A stretch of DNA of 64,000 nucleotides from positions 174,522,001 to 174,586,000 of the forward strand of contig NC_069659.1 in NCBI RefSeq assembly GCF_027244095.1. The letters are read 5' to 3'. A program made the translations under genes and the position numbers. The notes beneath the pieces are model-generated. The model was given only the letters and a program-made list of their open reading frames with translations. It made no database searches and had not been told where the DNA came from. Shown piece by piece: positions 10,541 to 22,251 of this stretch (position 1 is the stretch's first letter; every line of letters begins with the position of its first letter). The DNA is from Hemicordylus capensis (lineage: Eukaryota > Chordata > Lepidosauria > Squamata > Cordylidae).

Positions 10541-12593
10541 GAAACACAACGTGACCACTGAACGACTCCCCCATGTCAATCTTTTCACGAAAGAGCTAGG
10601 AGCTCTTTCATCACATTCTTGAGTAAATATGTACAGATGCTGGTTAGCAGAATGCACTGGGCAAGCTTGTTGCTCAAGAACCTGAAGCTTTTTTTCTGAG
10701 CCAGAACTCAAGGTCTGATAAAGGGTCTGATAAAGTATGTTTGAGTTAGCTCACAAGTTGCCACCTCACTAGGAATCTAAACATTGACTGAATGCTCTGT
10801 ACATTAGTTAATAATGTCTTTCCCTGAAAGCTTAATTTGTAACTTGGAAGCTGACTTGTGTTGATTTCTCTGCTCATCGGAGCCAGTGAAGAAAATGGCT
10901 GATAGTTTACTGCCTTACCTCTCTGCCTAAGGAGGAAACCCTATGTTAAATTGCAGTGACCATGAGAACATCCCACCTCCTGATAACTTCTATAACATAC
11001 TGCAGTAACACGGGTTGTGCTCAAAGGGATTCGGCTTTGATAGACAGAGTACACATATTCCAAAAGGTGTTGGAGATGCATGCAGCTCCAGGAGCATCGA
11101 CCCTTCTATCCTATTGACCACTAGAGGCATTGGGAACAGAGGTAGTAAACAAGAGCCTTCCTTTTTGCTTCCCCATTCTTCTTGTCTCTCTCTGCTCTGG
11201 CTTCTGATTGGTAGACCAATACTCTCCAGTCTCCTCCTCCTCTTCCTGTTTTGTTTTGCCTTTCTTCTCTCCTTTTTCTGCTCTTGAATATGAAGACATA
11301 AAGCTCAGGGACAAAGGCTCTCTATCCAAGTATGTAACTTCCTTAAGAACCTTTTCAACCTTTTTGGACCTGAAATGTCTGTCTCAAGATATTCTTAACT
11401 GACTCCATTCTTCTCACACATGCTTGCGCTGTTATAGTTGGAATCACTGAAATTCCCTCCCTACAACAAATGGTGGGGGCAGACTAGTGGCGGAAGTACC
11501 AGTGCTAAGATATGGGTCCTTTTCCATACCTCCTAAACTTGGCTCTGATGCAGGAAATAAGTGTGAGCAAAGAATAGCAGCAGATGGTCACATACAAACA
11601 TCCTCAAAGGACCTAGAAGCTTCATTATCCCTTATCCTCTATTTATCAACTCCCTCCTATGTGCATTTATGTATCTGAATACACAGACATGCATGTAGAA
11701 CATTTGCAGTAAGTTTGCAAAATGTTATTAATTATCCATGGATGTCCATGGGAGCATTTGTGGGTCAGGATTAGTCAACAAAAACATGGTCCTATAGGGG
11801 AAGGGAGACACCTGGATTTCAAAGCTGGCACAAATCTATATCTTTACCTGTAAATGATGTCCTGGCTATAAAAGTGATTAACACACTTACTTAATTAGAA
11901 GCACCATGAAATTGGTCTGTGTGGATAAAAAAAAGGTAGTTATTCTGATTCATTAGGGGGGAAATCCAAACAAGGACAAATAAAATACATTTTACTAAGA
12001 TTAACCACATTCACACTGGGCTGTGCAAGCTTTTGAATTTATCAGAACTCTTCCTTAGATGGGATGTTCAACAAAAGAAAAATGTAATGGGGAAAAAAGA
12101 TGTACAAAAGATGTATGCTTCAAATAACAAGTTCTGCAGAATTCTAAGAGCCAATTCACACATTGCTTTTTAAATTCCAGCCTAGAAGGTATCCAGGTTT
12201 AAATGGAAAAATAAAAGTCCCATGCTGTCATTTGTGAATGGTTTGTGCTGAAGTGTCTGGGTAAGGAACCCCAACAGGCAAGTAGCACTCAAGAAAGGAT
12301 CAGGTTTGCACTTCTGTTTTGATGAGATGGAAGAATCAATTTTTATTTTGATTGGGGCCCATTTAAAAGTACACTGACTGTTCACAATTGATGAACAATG
12401 GATATTTTAATGAAAGATATATTTTTATGAAACACATAAATATTATATTTATACCCTGCCCTTTTTTCCATCCTGGGAGCAGGTGAGAGGATGTGGCGGG
12501 GGGGGGGGAGCTGAGGTGGCTGTGGTCTATAAGAATACCATCTCCCTTACCAGGATCCCTGTCAGGGATTTGGCCCATATTGAATGTGTGTAA
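10541..12593. other. Unassigned intergenic DNA
   Basis: Mostly AT-rich single-copy-looking DNA. Frames such as 11015-11287 (+) are low-complexity Leu/Ser/Phe-rich chance ORFs from a CT-rich tract at about 11170-11285. A poly-G run lies at about 12498-12508. No exon, RNA gene or repeat family is recognised. Confidence 0.5.
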
Positions 12594-13046
12594 CTAAGTC
12601 TCGGGAACAGGGATAGACTGGGACCTCTGCTGGTGTACCGATCAGCCCGCTGCCCAGTGGAGTCCCTAACTGAGCTGATGGACCTAGCTGCTGAGTTGGC
12701 ACTGGAGTGGCCTAGGCTGTTGTTGCTGGTGGACTTTAATGTTCATTTTGGGACCGGATTGACGGGAGCAGCTCAAAACTTCATAGCGGCCATGATAACT
12801 GTGGGCCTATCCCAGTTGGTCTCTGGATCGATCAGCTTTTTTACGTAGACTGGAAACTACAATTGGTACAGAATACGGCAGCCAAATTGGTTTCTGGAAC
12901 AACACGAAGGGACCATATAACTCCGGTTTTGAAAGAACTGCACTGGCTCCCAATATGTTTCTCGCAGGCTTTTAATTAGAATTAATTTTAATAATGTTAA
13001 CAATTTGTTTTAATAACTGTTTTATACTAATTATTGTGTCTTGTGG
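12594..13046 (+). mobile_element. LINE L2-like copy with internal deletion
   Basis: The frame at 12633-12848 carries an L2 endonuclease block (LLLVDFNVHFG, then VGLSQLVSGSI). It passes directly into the RT C-terminal region (QNTAAKLV-like and HITPVLKELHWLPICF-like, about 12848-12960) and then into the 3' UTR (ctcgcaggcttttaattag). The polymerase core and part of the C-terminus are missing, so the copy has lost most of ORF2 by internal deletion. The 3' UTR is interrupted by a SINE at 13047. Confidence 0.75.
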
Positions 13047-13281
13047 CACAGGCCCCTGGTGGCGCAGTGGTAAAACTGCCGCCCTGTAACCAGAAGGTTA
13101 CAAGTTCGATCCTGACCAGGGGCTCAAGGCTGACTCAGCCTTCCATCCTTCCGAGGTCGGCAAAATGAGTACCCAGAATGTTGGGGGCAATATGCTAAAT
13201 CATTGTAAACCGCTTAGAGAGCTCCGGCTATAGAGCGGTATACAAATGTAAGTGCTATTGCTATTGCTATTGCTATTGTGT
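13047..13281 (+). mobile_element. tRNA-derived SINE with CTATTG tail
   Basis: The head (gcccctggtggcgcagtggt, aaactgcc, then ggttacaagttcgatcctga) resembles a tRNA with A and B boxes. The body has cagccttccatccttccgag and gttgggggcaatatgct. The 3' part (aaaccgcttagagagc, then agcggtatacaaatgtaagt) is L2-like, and the tail is (CTATTG)n. This structure is a tRNA SINE mobilised by an L2-type LINE. It sits inside an L2 copy. Confidence 0.8.
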
Positions 13282-13461
13282 ATATCATGCCCAAGCATTT
13301 TGTATATGTGAATTTAAAAGTAAACTATGATAGCTGTTTGCTATTATAAAACCAATGAATACATACTTTCTTTAAATAGTGAAGTGCAAACAAGCCCTAA
13401 GCAGTGCTGATTTTGGGATGTTGGAGAGTTTACAATATGATCCTTTTGATAGGTCTATTAA

Positions 13462-13740
13462 CAGTGTTTCACACTGGGCTTTTAAAGCCTTTTAACTCTC
13501 ATCTCCTCTAGAATGGAGGGGGTGCATTCACATAGCCAGATTTACCACGAAGTCCCTGCAAATTATTGGGGAGCAGTTCACACACAATTCAGGTTTTTCA
13601 CTGCACGTTAGAGTGTAGCCTGCTTTATATCGGAGTAAAAAAATCCACTATTTTTGTTGATTTTGGGGGACAACTATTGAGTTTGCAATAAAGCCTCCCA
13701 GTATACTCATGGTAAAGCCTGTTGTGTGTAAAAGTCCCTG
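13462..13740 (+). mobile_element. MITE, CAGGGC-TTTTCACAC-end family, copy 1
   Basis: The left end cagtgtttcacactgggctt and right end gtgtgtaaaagtccctg are imperfect inverted repeats. The body (agccagatttaccacgaagt, ccctg, ttcaggtttttcactgca, gttagagtgtagcc) matches 44735-44997 closely. No coding capacity. Confidence 0.65.
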
Positions 13741-14640
13741 GTAAGTAGACTCCCAAGAAGAGGGGATGTCTCTTTTGGGATGTCAAAAGAGACATCACAG
13801 TTGAATATCAGCCTCTCACATTGTCAGCTAGATGGTTAATCTTTGCCGTCTTCATACATTGTATTGTGACTATTTTGGTGCACTGAAAGCACCATGTTAG
13901 ATGCAACATTGCTGATAATTTCTGCGGCCCCACTCTTATTATTCTCACTGCCCTGGCAATTAGTACTCACATCAACCGAAGCTTCCCGTTGAAAGTAGGT
14001 GATGTCAGGCCTCATAATGGACGGTCACTGTAATTATTAAAAAATATGGAAAGAAAATTGCTTTTTAGCCAGTATTATCTTGTCAGAGATTTCATGTTGA
14101 ACTAGTTAACTTGACAGATTTACTGAAACTTTGGATAATTAAATTCCTGTAGCATGTAGCTGTCTTGTTTGATATTAGTTTATACCACTTTTTAAACAGG
14201 AAAAATCATTTAATTGGCATTATTGACTCATTAGCCACTGGAATGGGTCTGCAGGCAGGTCATGGCTAAACAAGCTAATAGCATGCTTTAATAAGGGCAT
14301 CAGAGTAACATTCTTTATGGGGCCATCACCAATATTAGAACGGATTCACATTTGGAGGATTGTTTGTTCATTTGTTTACATTTAAGCAGTTCTATGCCAT
14401 CACTACCAATTACTCAGGGCTGTTCTCAACAGCAAGAACAAGGAATCAAACCAATATAGTATTCTGCAAAACACGTATTGAGTCAGCAGTTAGCTGCTGG
14501 GGGTGGGGGCCTGGGGCAATCTGCCCCAGGCTTCCACAAATCAAAGGGCCCCTTCCTCAGTCCCTATGCATACCATTAATCTCTGGCACAGCCCTGCCAC
14601 ATTGTTCAACAGAATTCTTGGTGTTTTGTTTAAAATTTCC
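13741..14640. other. Unassigned AT-rich intergenic DNA
   Basis: No gene or repeat is recognised. The 115-codon + frame at 14360-14707 runs into the (TTA)n microsatellite and is a chance ORF. Confidence 0.45.

Positions 14641-14699
<59 letters not shown>
14641..14699. repeat. (TTA)n microsatellite
   Basis: About 19 uninterrupted TTA units. Confidence 0.95.
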
Positions 14700-14704
<5 letters not shown>

Positions 14705-14823
14705 TAAAAAAAGGGAAATGTTTATCAAGAGTATAAGAAGACACTGAAGTGAAAAATGTAGATCCCAACCAGACCATGATAAACTGCAGGGGCACAGGAA
14801 GCTCACTGGTGGCTGGGACAAGC

Positions 14824-14975
14824 TCCTGCCCAGGGGCATAGCCAGGGGAGAGGAGGCTTGTGTTTGCCCCTCTCCCTGGCAGCCCCAGGGATCATGAAGA
14901 AAATAGGCCCTCAGGAGCTGGTGGAGCAGGTTCGTTGAACCCATCCGCTCAATTATAGCTGCACGCCTCCACCTC
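14824..14975 (-). mobile_element. Short MITE, CAGGGGYRTMGC-end family, copy 2
   Basis: It starts with caggggcatagccagggg and runs on the minus strand to caattatagctgcacgcctc, the reversed end of the family seen at 8486 and 45678. The end at 14975 is diverged. Confidence 0.6.
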
Positions 14976-15447
14976 GTTTCATTCCAACAAAGCACTGACT
15001 GGTGAGAATCAGGCGTGGGGCTGAGCGGACTCTTTCCTGATCGTGGCCTCACCCCTGCATCTGACGTTGATGCCAGGGTATGGCTACTACCAGGAAGAGG
15101 GGTTGCTTGGCTCTTCTTCCAAGCTTCCCCCAGTCAACGCTTTGTTTCTGTGCTGACTGGCTGGGGTTTTCTTTCTCCACCTTGCTGGAAGAGAGAGAGG
15201 CCTCAGACAGACAGCAGCACTGGAACAAAGCACCAGCTGGGCAGGAGAAGGGTGTGCCTTGCGCTCCCAGCCAGAGAGTGCTTCGTTGGCTGGCTGGGTG
15301 AAGGAGGCAGCAAGCGGTGCCCAGGGGGAGGGGGTACCTTTGTGGGGGCCCAAGACACTGATACACTGGACGAGGAGCTACATGAAAGAATTCTCACATG
15401 TGGATCATCCATGGAAAAATTCTTGCATATGCCACCCCGACTTTACA
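14976..15447. other. Unassigned GC-rich noncoding DNA
   Basis: Six overlapping frames of 69-147 codons on both strands reflect high GC content, not a gene. None shows a domain, and no splice pattern is apparent. Confidence 0.45.
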
Positions 15448-15762
15448 AAAGAACATAAGAACAGCCCTGCTGGATCAGGCCCAAGGCCCATCTAGTCCAG
15501 CATCCTGTTTCACACAGTGGCCCACCAGATGCCGCTGGAAGCCCACAGGCAGGAGCTGAGGACATGCTCTCTCTCCTGTTGTTACTCCCCTGCAACTGGT
15601 ACTCAGAGGCATCCTGCCTTTGAGGCTGGAGGTGGCCCACAGCCCTCCAACTAGTAGCCATTGATAGACCTCTCCTCCACGAAGTTATCCAAACCCCCCT
15701 GAAAGCCATCCAGGTTGTTGGCTGTCACCACCTCTTGTGGCAGAAAATTCCACAAGCATGAG
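15448..15762 (-). mobile_element. CR1-like dispersed repeat fragment
   Basis: The sequence from aagaacataagaacagccct through gctggatcaggcccaaggcc, catcctgtttcacacagtgg and tggctgtcaccacctcttgt is a dispersed repeat typical of squamate genomes. A related form in turtles is annotated as CR1 in antisense; that link is from memory. It is about 310 bp and has no intact frame. Confidence 0.55.
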
Positions 15763-15902
15763 TTCTTTTAGAGGGACTCCAATAACACACCTGCCCCAGG
15801 CCCCATAAATCCTCTGGGCGGCCCTGTGCCCTGATCTAACTGTATGTGAGCACAGTGGCCACTGGCATGTTGGCTCCTGTGATATCATTGGTGATAGCAT
15901 TG

Positions 15903-16170
15903 ATAATAATAATAATAATAATAATAATAATTAATAATAATAATTCGATTTCTATACCGCCCTTCCAAAAATGGCTCAGGGCGGTTTACAAAGAGAAATA
16001 ACAAATAAGATGGCTCCCTGTCCCCAAAGGGCTCACATTCTAAAAAGAAACATAAGACACACACCAGCAACAGTCACTGGAAGTACTGTGCTGGGGGTGG
16101 ATAGGGCCAGTTACTCTCCCCCTGCTAAATAAAGAGAATCACCACGGTAAAAGGTGCCTCTTTGCCCAGT
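15903..16170 (-). mobile_element. L2-tailed retroposon fragment with (AAT)n tail
   Basis: On the minus strand it reads gcagggggagagtaactggc, then gcacagtacttccagtgact, then tgtaaaccgccctgagccat, then gggcggtatagaaatcg and an (ATT)n tail (15903-15945 on +). A second copy of the same family lies at 27815-27990 on the plus strand. The 3' end resembles L2 tails. Confidence 0.65.
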
Positions 16171-17208
16171 TAGCAGGGGTAATGTGGAAAGGGGAAGGGG
16201 GCAGTGACATGAATCCATTCTCTTTTCTTTCCAACGTGGCCTGCTCAGAAACCTATGCTGGATGGGTTCAGGCCATGTACAGCTCCCGATGTTTTGTGTG
16301 GTTCCTGATCCAGTTGGTGCTATTGTCACGGAAGCCTGCTTCCATGGACATATGCATCTAGCTTGATCAAAGTCAAACTTTGTACTGCCAAACACCAGCA
16401 ACCCATAAGACAATCACTAGCATGCCATGAGAAATAAAGAAAAAAGGAATGTTTGTACAGAACTCCAAAGTACCACTCAGAGTGGCACAGTACTTCTTTT
16501 GGAAGTAGAGATCCCAGAGTAGAGATGCAGCAGAATTACAAACCTACCACACCAGAGCCTAGCAACAGTACTCACTAAAAAAGACAAACAGTGCATATAG
16601 TATGTAATTAATATCCTCTATTAAAACAAACATGGAACATCTTACACCAAATCATCCAGCACTCTTTCTCTAACCAAGTGGCCAATCAGTTGCTCCTGAA
16701 AGGCTTACACATGAAGCAAGATGGAGATAGCCATCCTGTGGTGCTTTCTTCCCCCAACATCATCTGGTTATCAGAGGTATACTGTCTCTGACAATGGTGG
16801 TTCCATTTAGCTGTCGACATCCAGACTAATGTCATGTTTGTGGAATAATGTTTCTTACGCAATGGGATGGGGTGATTTTTGTCAATCCTTTCCTTCTGCT
16901 GCCTGTATTTTAAGTTTGCCTTTTATTATTTCATCTTTGTTTGTTATGCATTGTTTGGCTTAAAACAATACTTTGAGAATTCATAGGATATGTTGGGTAC
17001 ATCCAGCGAACCAACATTGCTGGTGGAAGAGGAGAGAGCCAGAGACTGGTGACTCTGGCCAGCTGCCGTTGACTGAACAGGACCGCCATGTTTGTACGTT
17101 ATTCAAACTGGGTATAGTGTACCTAGGAACAGGAGAGCAGGTATGTGCTAGCTACTCCTGCCCTTGAACCAGTGCACCTTCTGGCCACGCCACCTGGTTC
17201 TCCCCCAG
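16171..17208. other. Unassigned noncoding DNA
   Basis: No gene is recognised. Short frames on both strands have no domain features. Confidence 0.45.
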
Positions 17209-17373
17209 GTACAGCAGTTGTCTCTTGAGACAAACACTGTACACTGCATTCCAAATCACCAGGGGAGAAATTCTCCCCGGGTACAGCATTTGTTTCTGCA
17301 GACTGTAGGAGAAATAGGGACTCACAGGTCAGGGTGAACACTGTGCCCAGTTGGAATAACTTGGCACAGTGTA
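17209..17373. repeat. Cluster of three hairpins
   Basis: Three inverted repeats lie in 165 bp. At 17209-17242, gtacagcagttgtctc pairs with gagacaaacactgtac (14 of 16). At 17262-17278, ggggagaa-a-ttctcccc is perfect. At 17337-17373, aacactgtgccca pairs with ttggcacagtgta (11 of 13). This resembles the multi-hairpin elements elsewhere in the window, but no sequence match to them was found. Confidence 0.6.
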
Positions 17374-18835
17374 CAGGACTCTGTAGAGTCACCAGGTTCT
17401 TGAAACACCTTCTGAGCTTACTAGTTGTAGAGAACAGGATCTGAGTATCTGAGCAATAAGAATATGGAATTTCACCAGAAGTATCCTGGGGCTGGCTGGT
17501 CCCTGACAACACCAAGTGCTGGCTGGGTGCGCCCCCTCCTCTTATCATGGCACTGAATGTGGATGTCTTTAAAAATAGAATAAAACATGTGTGGTGATGA
17601 GCCCATGGTCAGGAAGGGCATGGAATTGGAAAGCTGCCCTAGACATGTAAATGTCTCCTTATGGTGCAGAAAAGGACTAACTGGATAGGCCACTGCAAAC
17701 CCATTTGGACCCAATGACCACATCAAACCCAGAATATATGTGTGAACTACCTGCAGGCACTTTAACAAAGAAGACAGAAGCATTCAAGTGAGTGCACAAT
17801 TGCTCCCTAGTAGCAGGTGTTCAAATCAATCAGTTAAAATAAATAAGAAATTACAGGAATTTGATTTGAAATCCAGGGAAAAGGAAGTGCTGGGAGTGAG
17901 GCAGTCAGCTTTTTAGGGGATGAGGGATATAGGCTAGTGGGGAAGGGGGAATCCATTAGTCTAGATGAGCATTTCATCAGCAAGTACTGTTTTCGGATAT
18001 ATATTGTCTATCCCACAGCACTCTCTTTCTCTTTGGAAGATGAAGGTGGAGAGCCATAGCAAAGGCTAAGTGCACGTTGGCAGGTTAGTACTGCTAATAT
18101 TCTGACTGGTCTGCTCCTGGACCTTTAATCGCCCACAGCAGGAGCACAGAGAGACCACAGGAGTCTCAAAAGTGCTGTAATCATCCATATAGGGCAGATG
18201 GAACAGCCACGCCTCAAATTTCTCTGCAGTCCTTAGGCCCCAGCCTCCATGGCTCCTGGTGCTGACTCTGTGGCTGAGTGAATGATGCTAAAGCACAGAA
18301 AGTCGCTGTTCTCGTCCCCTTTTCATCTGTGCAGTCTCTGCTCTTTCTCTTCTTGTTCCAAACTCTTCTTCTTAATCTCACTCTTTCTCAAGATATTCTC
18401 CTTTCTCCTCATTCAGACTCTCCCCTACAGCAACGCACCAGGCTGAAAAATAATTCAATGCATTCCCCATTACAGAGAGCTATCCACACTCAGGGTTATA
18501 TTAGAATTAAACACTTATTACCATAACTTGTAGTTTGACCCCGAGCCCTTGGCTTTCACCACTGCTGCCTCTTTTCTGTTCCCCACCTTGCAACCTATAC
18601 AGTGGGGAAGGGAGAGGAAAGAAACCATGGCCAGAGTCTGACATAACAGGGATGGGAACCGGAGGCAGAGCAGCCAGAAGTCCCCAAACCTGAATGTCAA
18701 AATGCAGGAAACCACAGTTCAGACCCAAACTCGACCCCAGGGTTCACTCACCAAACTACAATTCCCGTGGTTTGAAGTGAGGTTCACTGCTCGGACCTCC
18801 GGTTTGTGGCTGCTTCCGTTACGTCTGAATTCAGT
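17374..18835. other. Unassigned noncoding DNA
   Basis: No exon or repeat family is recognised. A 141-codon minus frame (17123-17548) overlaps the hairpin cluster and has no domain features. Confidence 0.45.
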
Positions 18836-18990
18836 AATAGAGGCAGTTGGAGTTGAGGGAAGGAAGCTCCTCCCTTTCTCTATCTGTTGTGGCTGTCCAT
18901 CAGTCATAGAGGCAGCCTCCCCTGGAGTTGAGGGAAGGAAGCTCCTCCCTTTTTCTATCCTGATTGGCTGTTGTGGCTGTCCATCAATCA
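18836..18990. repeat. Two-copy ~70-85-bp tandem duplication
   Basis: The blocks atagaggcag, ggagttgagggaaggaagct, cctccctttctctatc and tgttgtggctgtccatcagt occur in order at about 18836-18905 and again at about 18906-18989. The second copy carries small insertions (cctccc and ctgattggc). Confidence 0.85.
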
Positions 18991-19215
18991 AAGCCTAGCA
19001 GCCAGCTCCCCCTCCTCTCTGCAGTCTCTCATAATTTGGGCAGGTAAGTGTGGGAGATCAGAACTGCAGGTCCATTGGACCCTCAGCTCTGTGTTATGTC
19101 CGAATGAGGCCCAACCGTAAGGAAGGCTCCCACTGCTGGAGGACTGGTGCCAAAATTCAGAGGGAATTCAGAGGTTAATATCCCTGAGATTGTCAGACTG
19201 GGTGGGTTTGTATCT

Positions 19216-19218
<3 letters not shown>

Positions 19219-19250
<32 letters not shown>
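19219..19250. repeat. (AC)n microsatellite
   Basis: Sixteen AC units, uninterrupted. Confidence 0.95.
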
Positions 19251-19252
<2 letters not shown>

Positions 19253-21346
19253 CCCTATGTCTGAAATTCACCACCATTACTACTTGGTAACAGTCCATGA
19301 GTGATGAGCATGTAGGCATGAAAGGCCACAAATACAATACAGTTCAAAGGAGGCATTTCACACTTTCAGTTACTAGTCACTGAGTGATGAATCAGCCTTT
19401 AATTGATAGTTAGGACAGAGAATGTTTATGATAAAACTACAAAAGGAATGAATGATCAGGGCTCTATAGCAAGTAATTTTCTTGTTTCATATGCAAATAT
19501 GTCTGAAAATCACAGAAGAGGCTGCTGTTTATCATCATACCACTGAGATGTTAGAAGCAAAGATTATAGCTGAGGTAAAAAAGGAACCTCTAGCGCTCTT
19601 ATTGACTGTCATTTTGCCTCCCAATTATTATATGAGCATTTCATTATGGTTTTTATTTTAAAAGTTAGTTAATTCCCTCAGATCCACTACACTTTGCAAT
19701 GCAGCATGTGAATATTATTAAAGCAAATAACCAAAGCCAGCTATTAACAGAGTTGTCTTGATCCACCTCTATTCATGCTTTTAAAATGTATTCATACATG
19801 AGTGCTGATGCATCAGAACATGGATAGAAATCTGTGTCCAAATGCATATTTGAATTCAGATCCCATACAAAGCAATACAGTGTAGACAGATGGATATGAC
19901 GAATTGGATGCACGTTTTGATGTCCATCTGATTTGTGCTGCAGATCCTGAGCCAGTGAGTGATATGCACATGGAATCCTGCTAATATGCATAGATCACTT
20001 AAGCAAGGCTGTGGCCATTGTCTCAAATTGCACAATCTTCCAAAACATTTTTGCAGTTTTGGCCTTTCCACATAATTCTCAGTGATTTATCACAGAAGTA
20101 GTAATGGATTTTTGTTATAAGTCAAAAAATCATTATCACTCACTGAAGCCAAGTTATTTCTGGCCAGTTTAAGGCTTCCTGATGTTCAATGAAGCAACAC
20201 TTGGTTTTTGTTTAAAGTAATATAAAGACACGCACAGTCAACCTGAAATATTCTGTTGGTCTCATTAAAAACCTTTTATATTTTCCTTGATGTTCCTCAG
20301 ATGTTTCACCAGAGGAAGACCCCATCCCCCCATTTTGTTTTTATATTCTCTATAGACATAATTTTAGTTGCAAGTTTAGCAATTACCACTGCAGTCCATT
20401 TATAGAACGAATTCATATTGCTTGTCAAATTGCCAGCCAAGAATTTGTCAATGGCATGCAATATTCCATAATATCCTCTAGATGGCAGTGTTTACTGTGC
20501 TTAGAAGACTTGGCCGCTCTTTAAAAGAAGGATGAGTGTGAACTGAAATGCAGTTGACAAGATACTGTCACAGTCTAATCCTGTCTTAAATATATGTCAA
20601 CAAATTCCCCAAGTCTCCTGTGAAACAGGATACTGTATTTTCTACTTGCTTCTTCAACTGTTTTCCCCCTTGCAACCAAAAAAATCTTCATTCCAAAATG
20701 CAGAACAAAAACATGTATCTTTTACTTTAACCTATGACACTCTTAACTAGTATCACCAAGTTCTTAATTCCCCATTGGTGGTTATGAGTGGGTACATTGC
20801 ACAGTGGAACTATAAACATAATTTTGCTTGAACATATTTTTGTTTTAGCTCTCTACACTTCAGCATAGGAAGCTAAAGAGTGGTTTCCCAAATGAGGCTT
20901 TACACGGGGCTGTGAGAACCAGCTCCGGTTTGTGCTTCAATCTATTTGTATTGCAAATGTAAACCCTGCTTTGGCCAGAATGCTCATTCCCATCACATGA
21001 ATGAGAACTGCACCTTCCTGAGGATCACACTTTAACATAAGTAGCAGGAGAGAGGCTCATAAGCAATAGAAGCCACATGTATGAAAACACTCCAAATGTT
21101 TTCATGTTCTCGATTACTGCTATTCTGTGTTCATTAGATCAATTGCTGCTATTTAGATGCAAATGCCTTAAATTAGGATTTACAGCTGACATTCTCTCTC
21201 TTCCCCACCCCCTTTTTCTATAGAAAGGGATGGAGAAAATAGAGAAAGAATATTTGAGGATCAGGGCCTCTGAGAGGGATGTTGTAGCTTCTTAAAAGGA
21301 GAATTCTACTAATTGAAGCTGTTTCCCACTTCAAAGTACTCTGGTG
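19251..21346. other. Unassigned AT-rich DNA
   Basis: About 2.1 kb with no recognisable gene, SINE, LINE or MITE, one of the least repeat-rich stretches of the window. Conserved noncoding elements could hide here, but this cannot be judged without alignment. Confidence 0.4.
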
Positions 21347-21483
21347 CAGGAGTGGCAATCTGAACCTCTCCAACTCTTGCTGGACCACAACTCCCATCAC
21401 CCCCAACCACAATGTATTGTGGTTAGGGGCGATAGGTGATGTAGTCCAACAACAGCAGGCGAGACTCAGGTTGGCCAACCCTG
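21347..21483. mobile_element. hAT-like MITE, 137 bp
   Basis: The left end caggagtggcaatctgaacc and right end gactcaggttggccaaccct (followed by g) are inverted repeats. Inside, ccacaactcccatcac pairs with the later gtgatgtagtccaac region. The flanks ctctggtg and ctctattg are an imperfect 8-bp target duplication (6 of 8), as expected for hAT elements. Confidence 0.7.
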
Positions 21484-21620
21484 CTCTATTGGGAACCCCT
21501 GTGCCCAGCAACATTCTGTTCTCCAGGCATTCCCTCTCAAAATATATAGGAGCTGTCTTAAAGCATGGATCTGGCAACCAAACTGTTGTGAAAGTAAAGC
21601 AGGAAGGGGAACTCTGTATG

Positions 21621-21667
21621 CTGTCCTTGGAGGAAGGGTGGGATTAAAATGTTGTAAATAAATGTAT
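21621..21667 (+). mobile_element. Sauria-type SINE 3' tail remnant
   Basis: tccttggaggaagggtggga followed by ttaaaatgttgtaaataaat is the 3' end of the SINE at 25506-25730, without head or body. Confidence 0.5.
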
Positions 21668-22069
21668 CAACTAAAGAAGACCTTGACTTCAGCACTTGAA
21701 GGCATGATGTGGAATGGGGGCGGGAGGGGGGGAAGCTGAATTGCCACTCATGGATTGATTAAAAAACCACATATAGCGTTGCTTTGTGCCCTCAGGTTTT
21801 GAATGAAGGTTACTGATTCTTTCTCACAGTCACATACTGGGAGGAGTGTGTGTTTTGCAAATGTTTGCACTTTCAGGGGAAAGAGAACCCCTTTCCCTTT
21901 TGCCATTTCCCCCACCTCTTGGGAAAGGGTGCCAAAATGTTCCCCAAGAGTGGGTTTTGAGAGGATAAGGGGACATATCCTCATTGCTGAAACTACCTGG
22001 CATTGGGAAGTGCACTGAAAATAATGCAATTCAGAGGAACGATATCTGCATTTTGGTGCACATCTGAAT
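21668..22069. other. Unassigned noncoding DNA
   Basis: Contains chance frames on both strands and a G-rich run near 21716-21733. Nothing is recognised. Confidence 0.4.
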
Positions 22070-22243
22070 CAGGCTCGGACTGGCCCACAGGGCAACAGGG
22101 CGTATTCCCAGTGCACCCCATCCGTGGGGCACCCCTGTGCCCTGCCGCACTCGGCAGCAGTGAATACTCCCACCCTTAATTACCCATTGGCAGCCTCCCC
22201 ACATACATTCCACTGCCCTCTCAGTGCCTTCAGTCTGGCCCTG
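22070..22243 (+). mobile_element. hAT-like MITE with perfect 8-bp TSD, family R copy 1
   Basis: The left end caggctcggactggccc and right end cagtctggccctg are inverted repeats. The element is flanked on both sides by atctgaat (22062-22069 and 22244-22251), a perfect 8-bp target duplication. A second copy in reverse orientation lies at 59359-59524. It is 174 bp long, with no ORF. Confidence 0.85.
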
Positions 22244-22251
22244 ATCTGAAT

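Noticed and set aside
13060-13130. tRNA-like sequence with A and B boxes
   Set aside because: It is fused to a SINE body with an L2-like tail and (CTATTG)n, so it is a SINE head and not a tRNA gene. The same applies at 25506, 26073 and 42174.
14360-14736. Leu/Ile-rich frames at the (TTA)n tract
   Set aside because: They are translations of a microsatellite.
17123-17548. 141-codon minus-strand frame
   Set aside because: It covers the hairpin cluster. The composition looks random and the inverted repeats explain the open frame.
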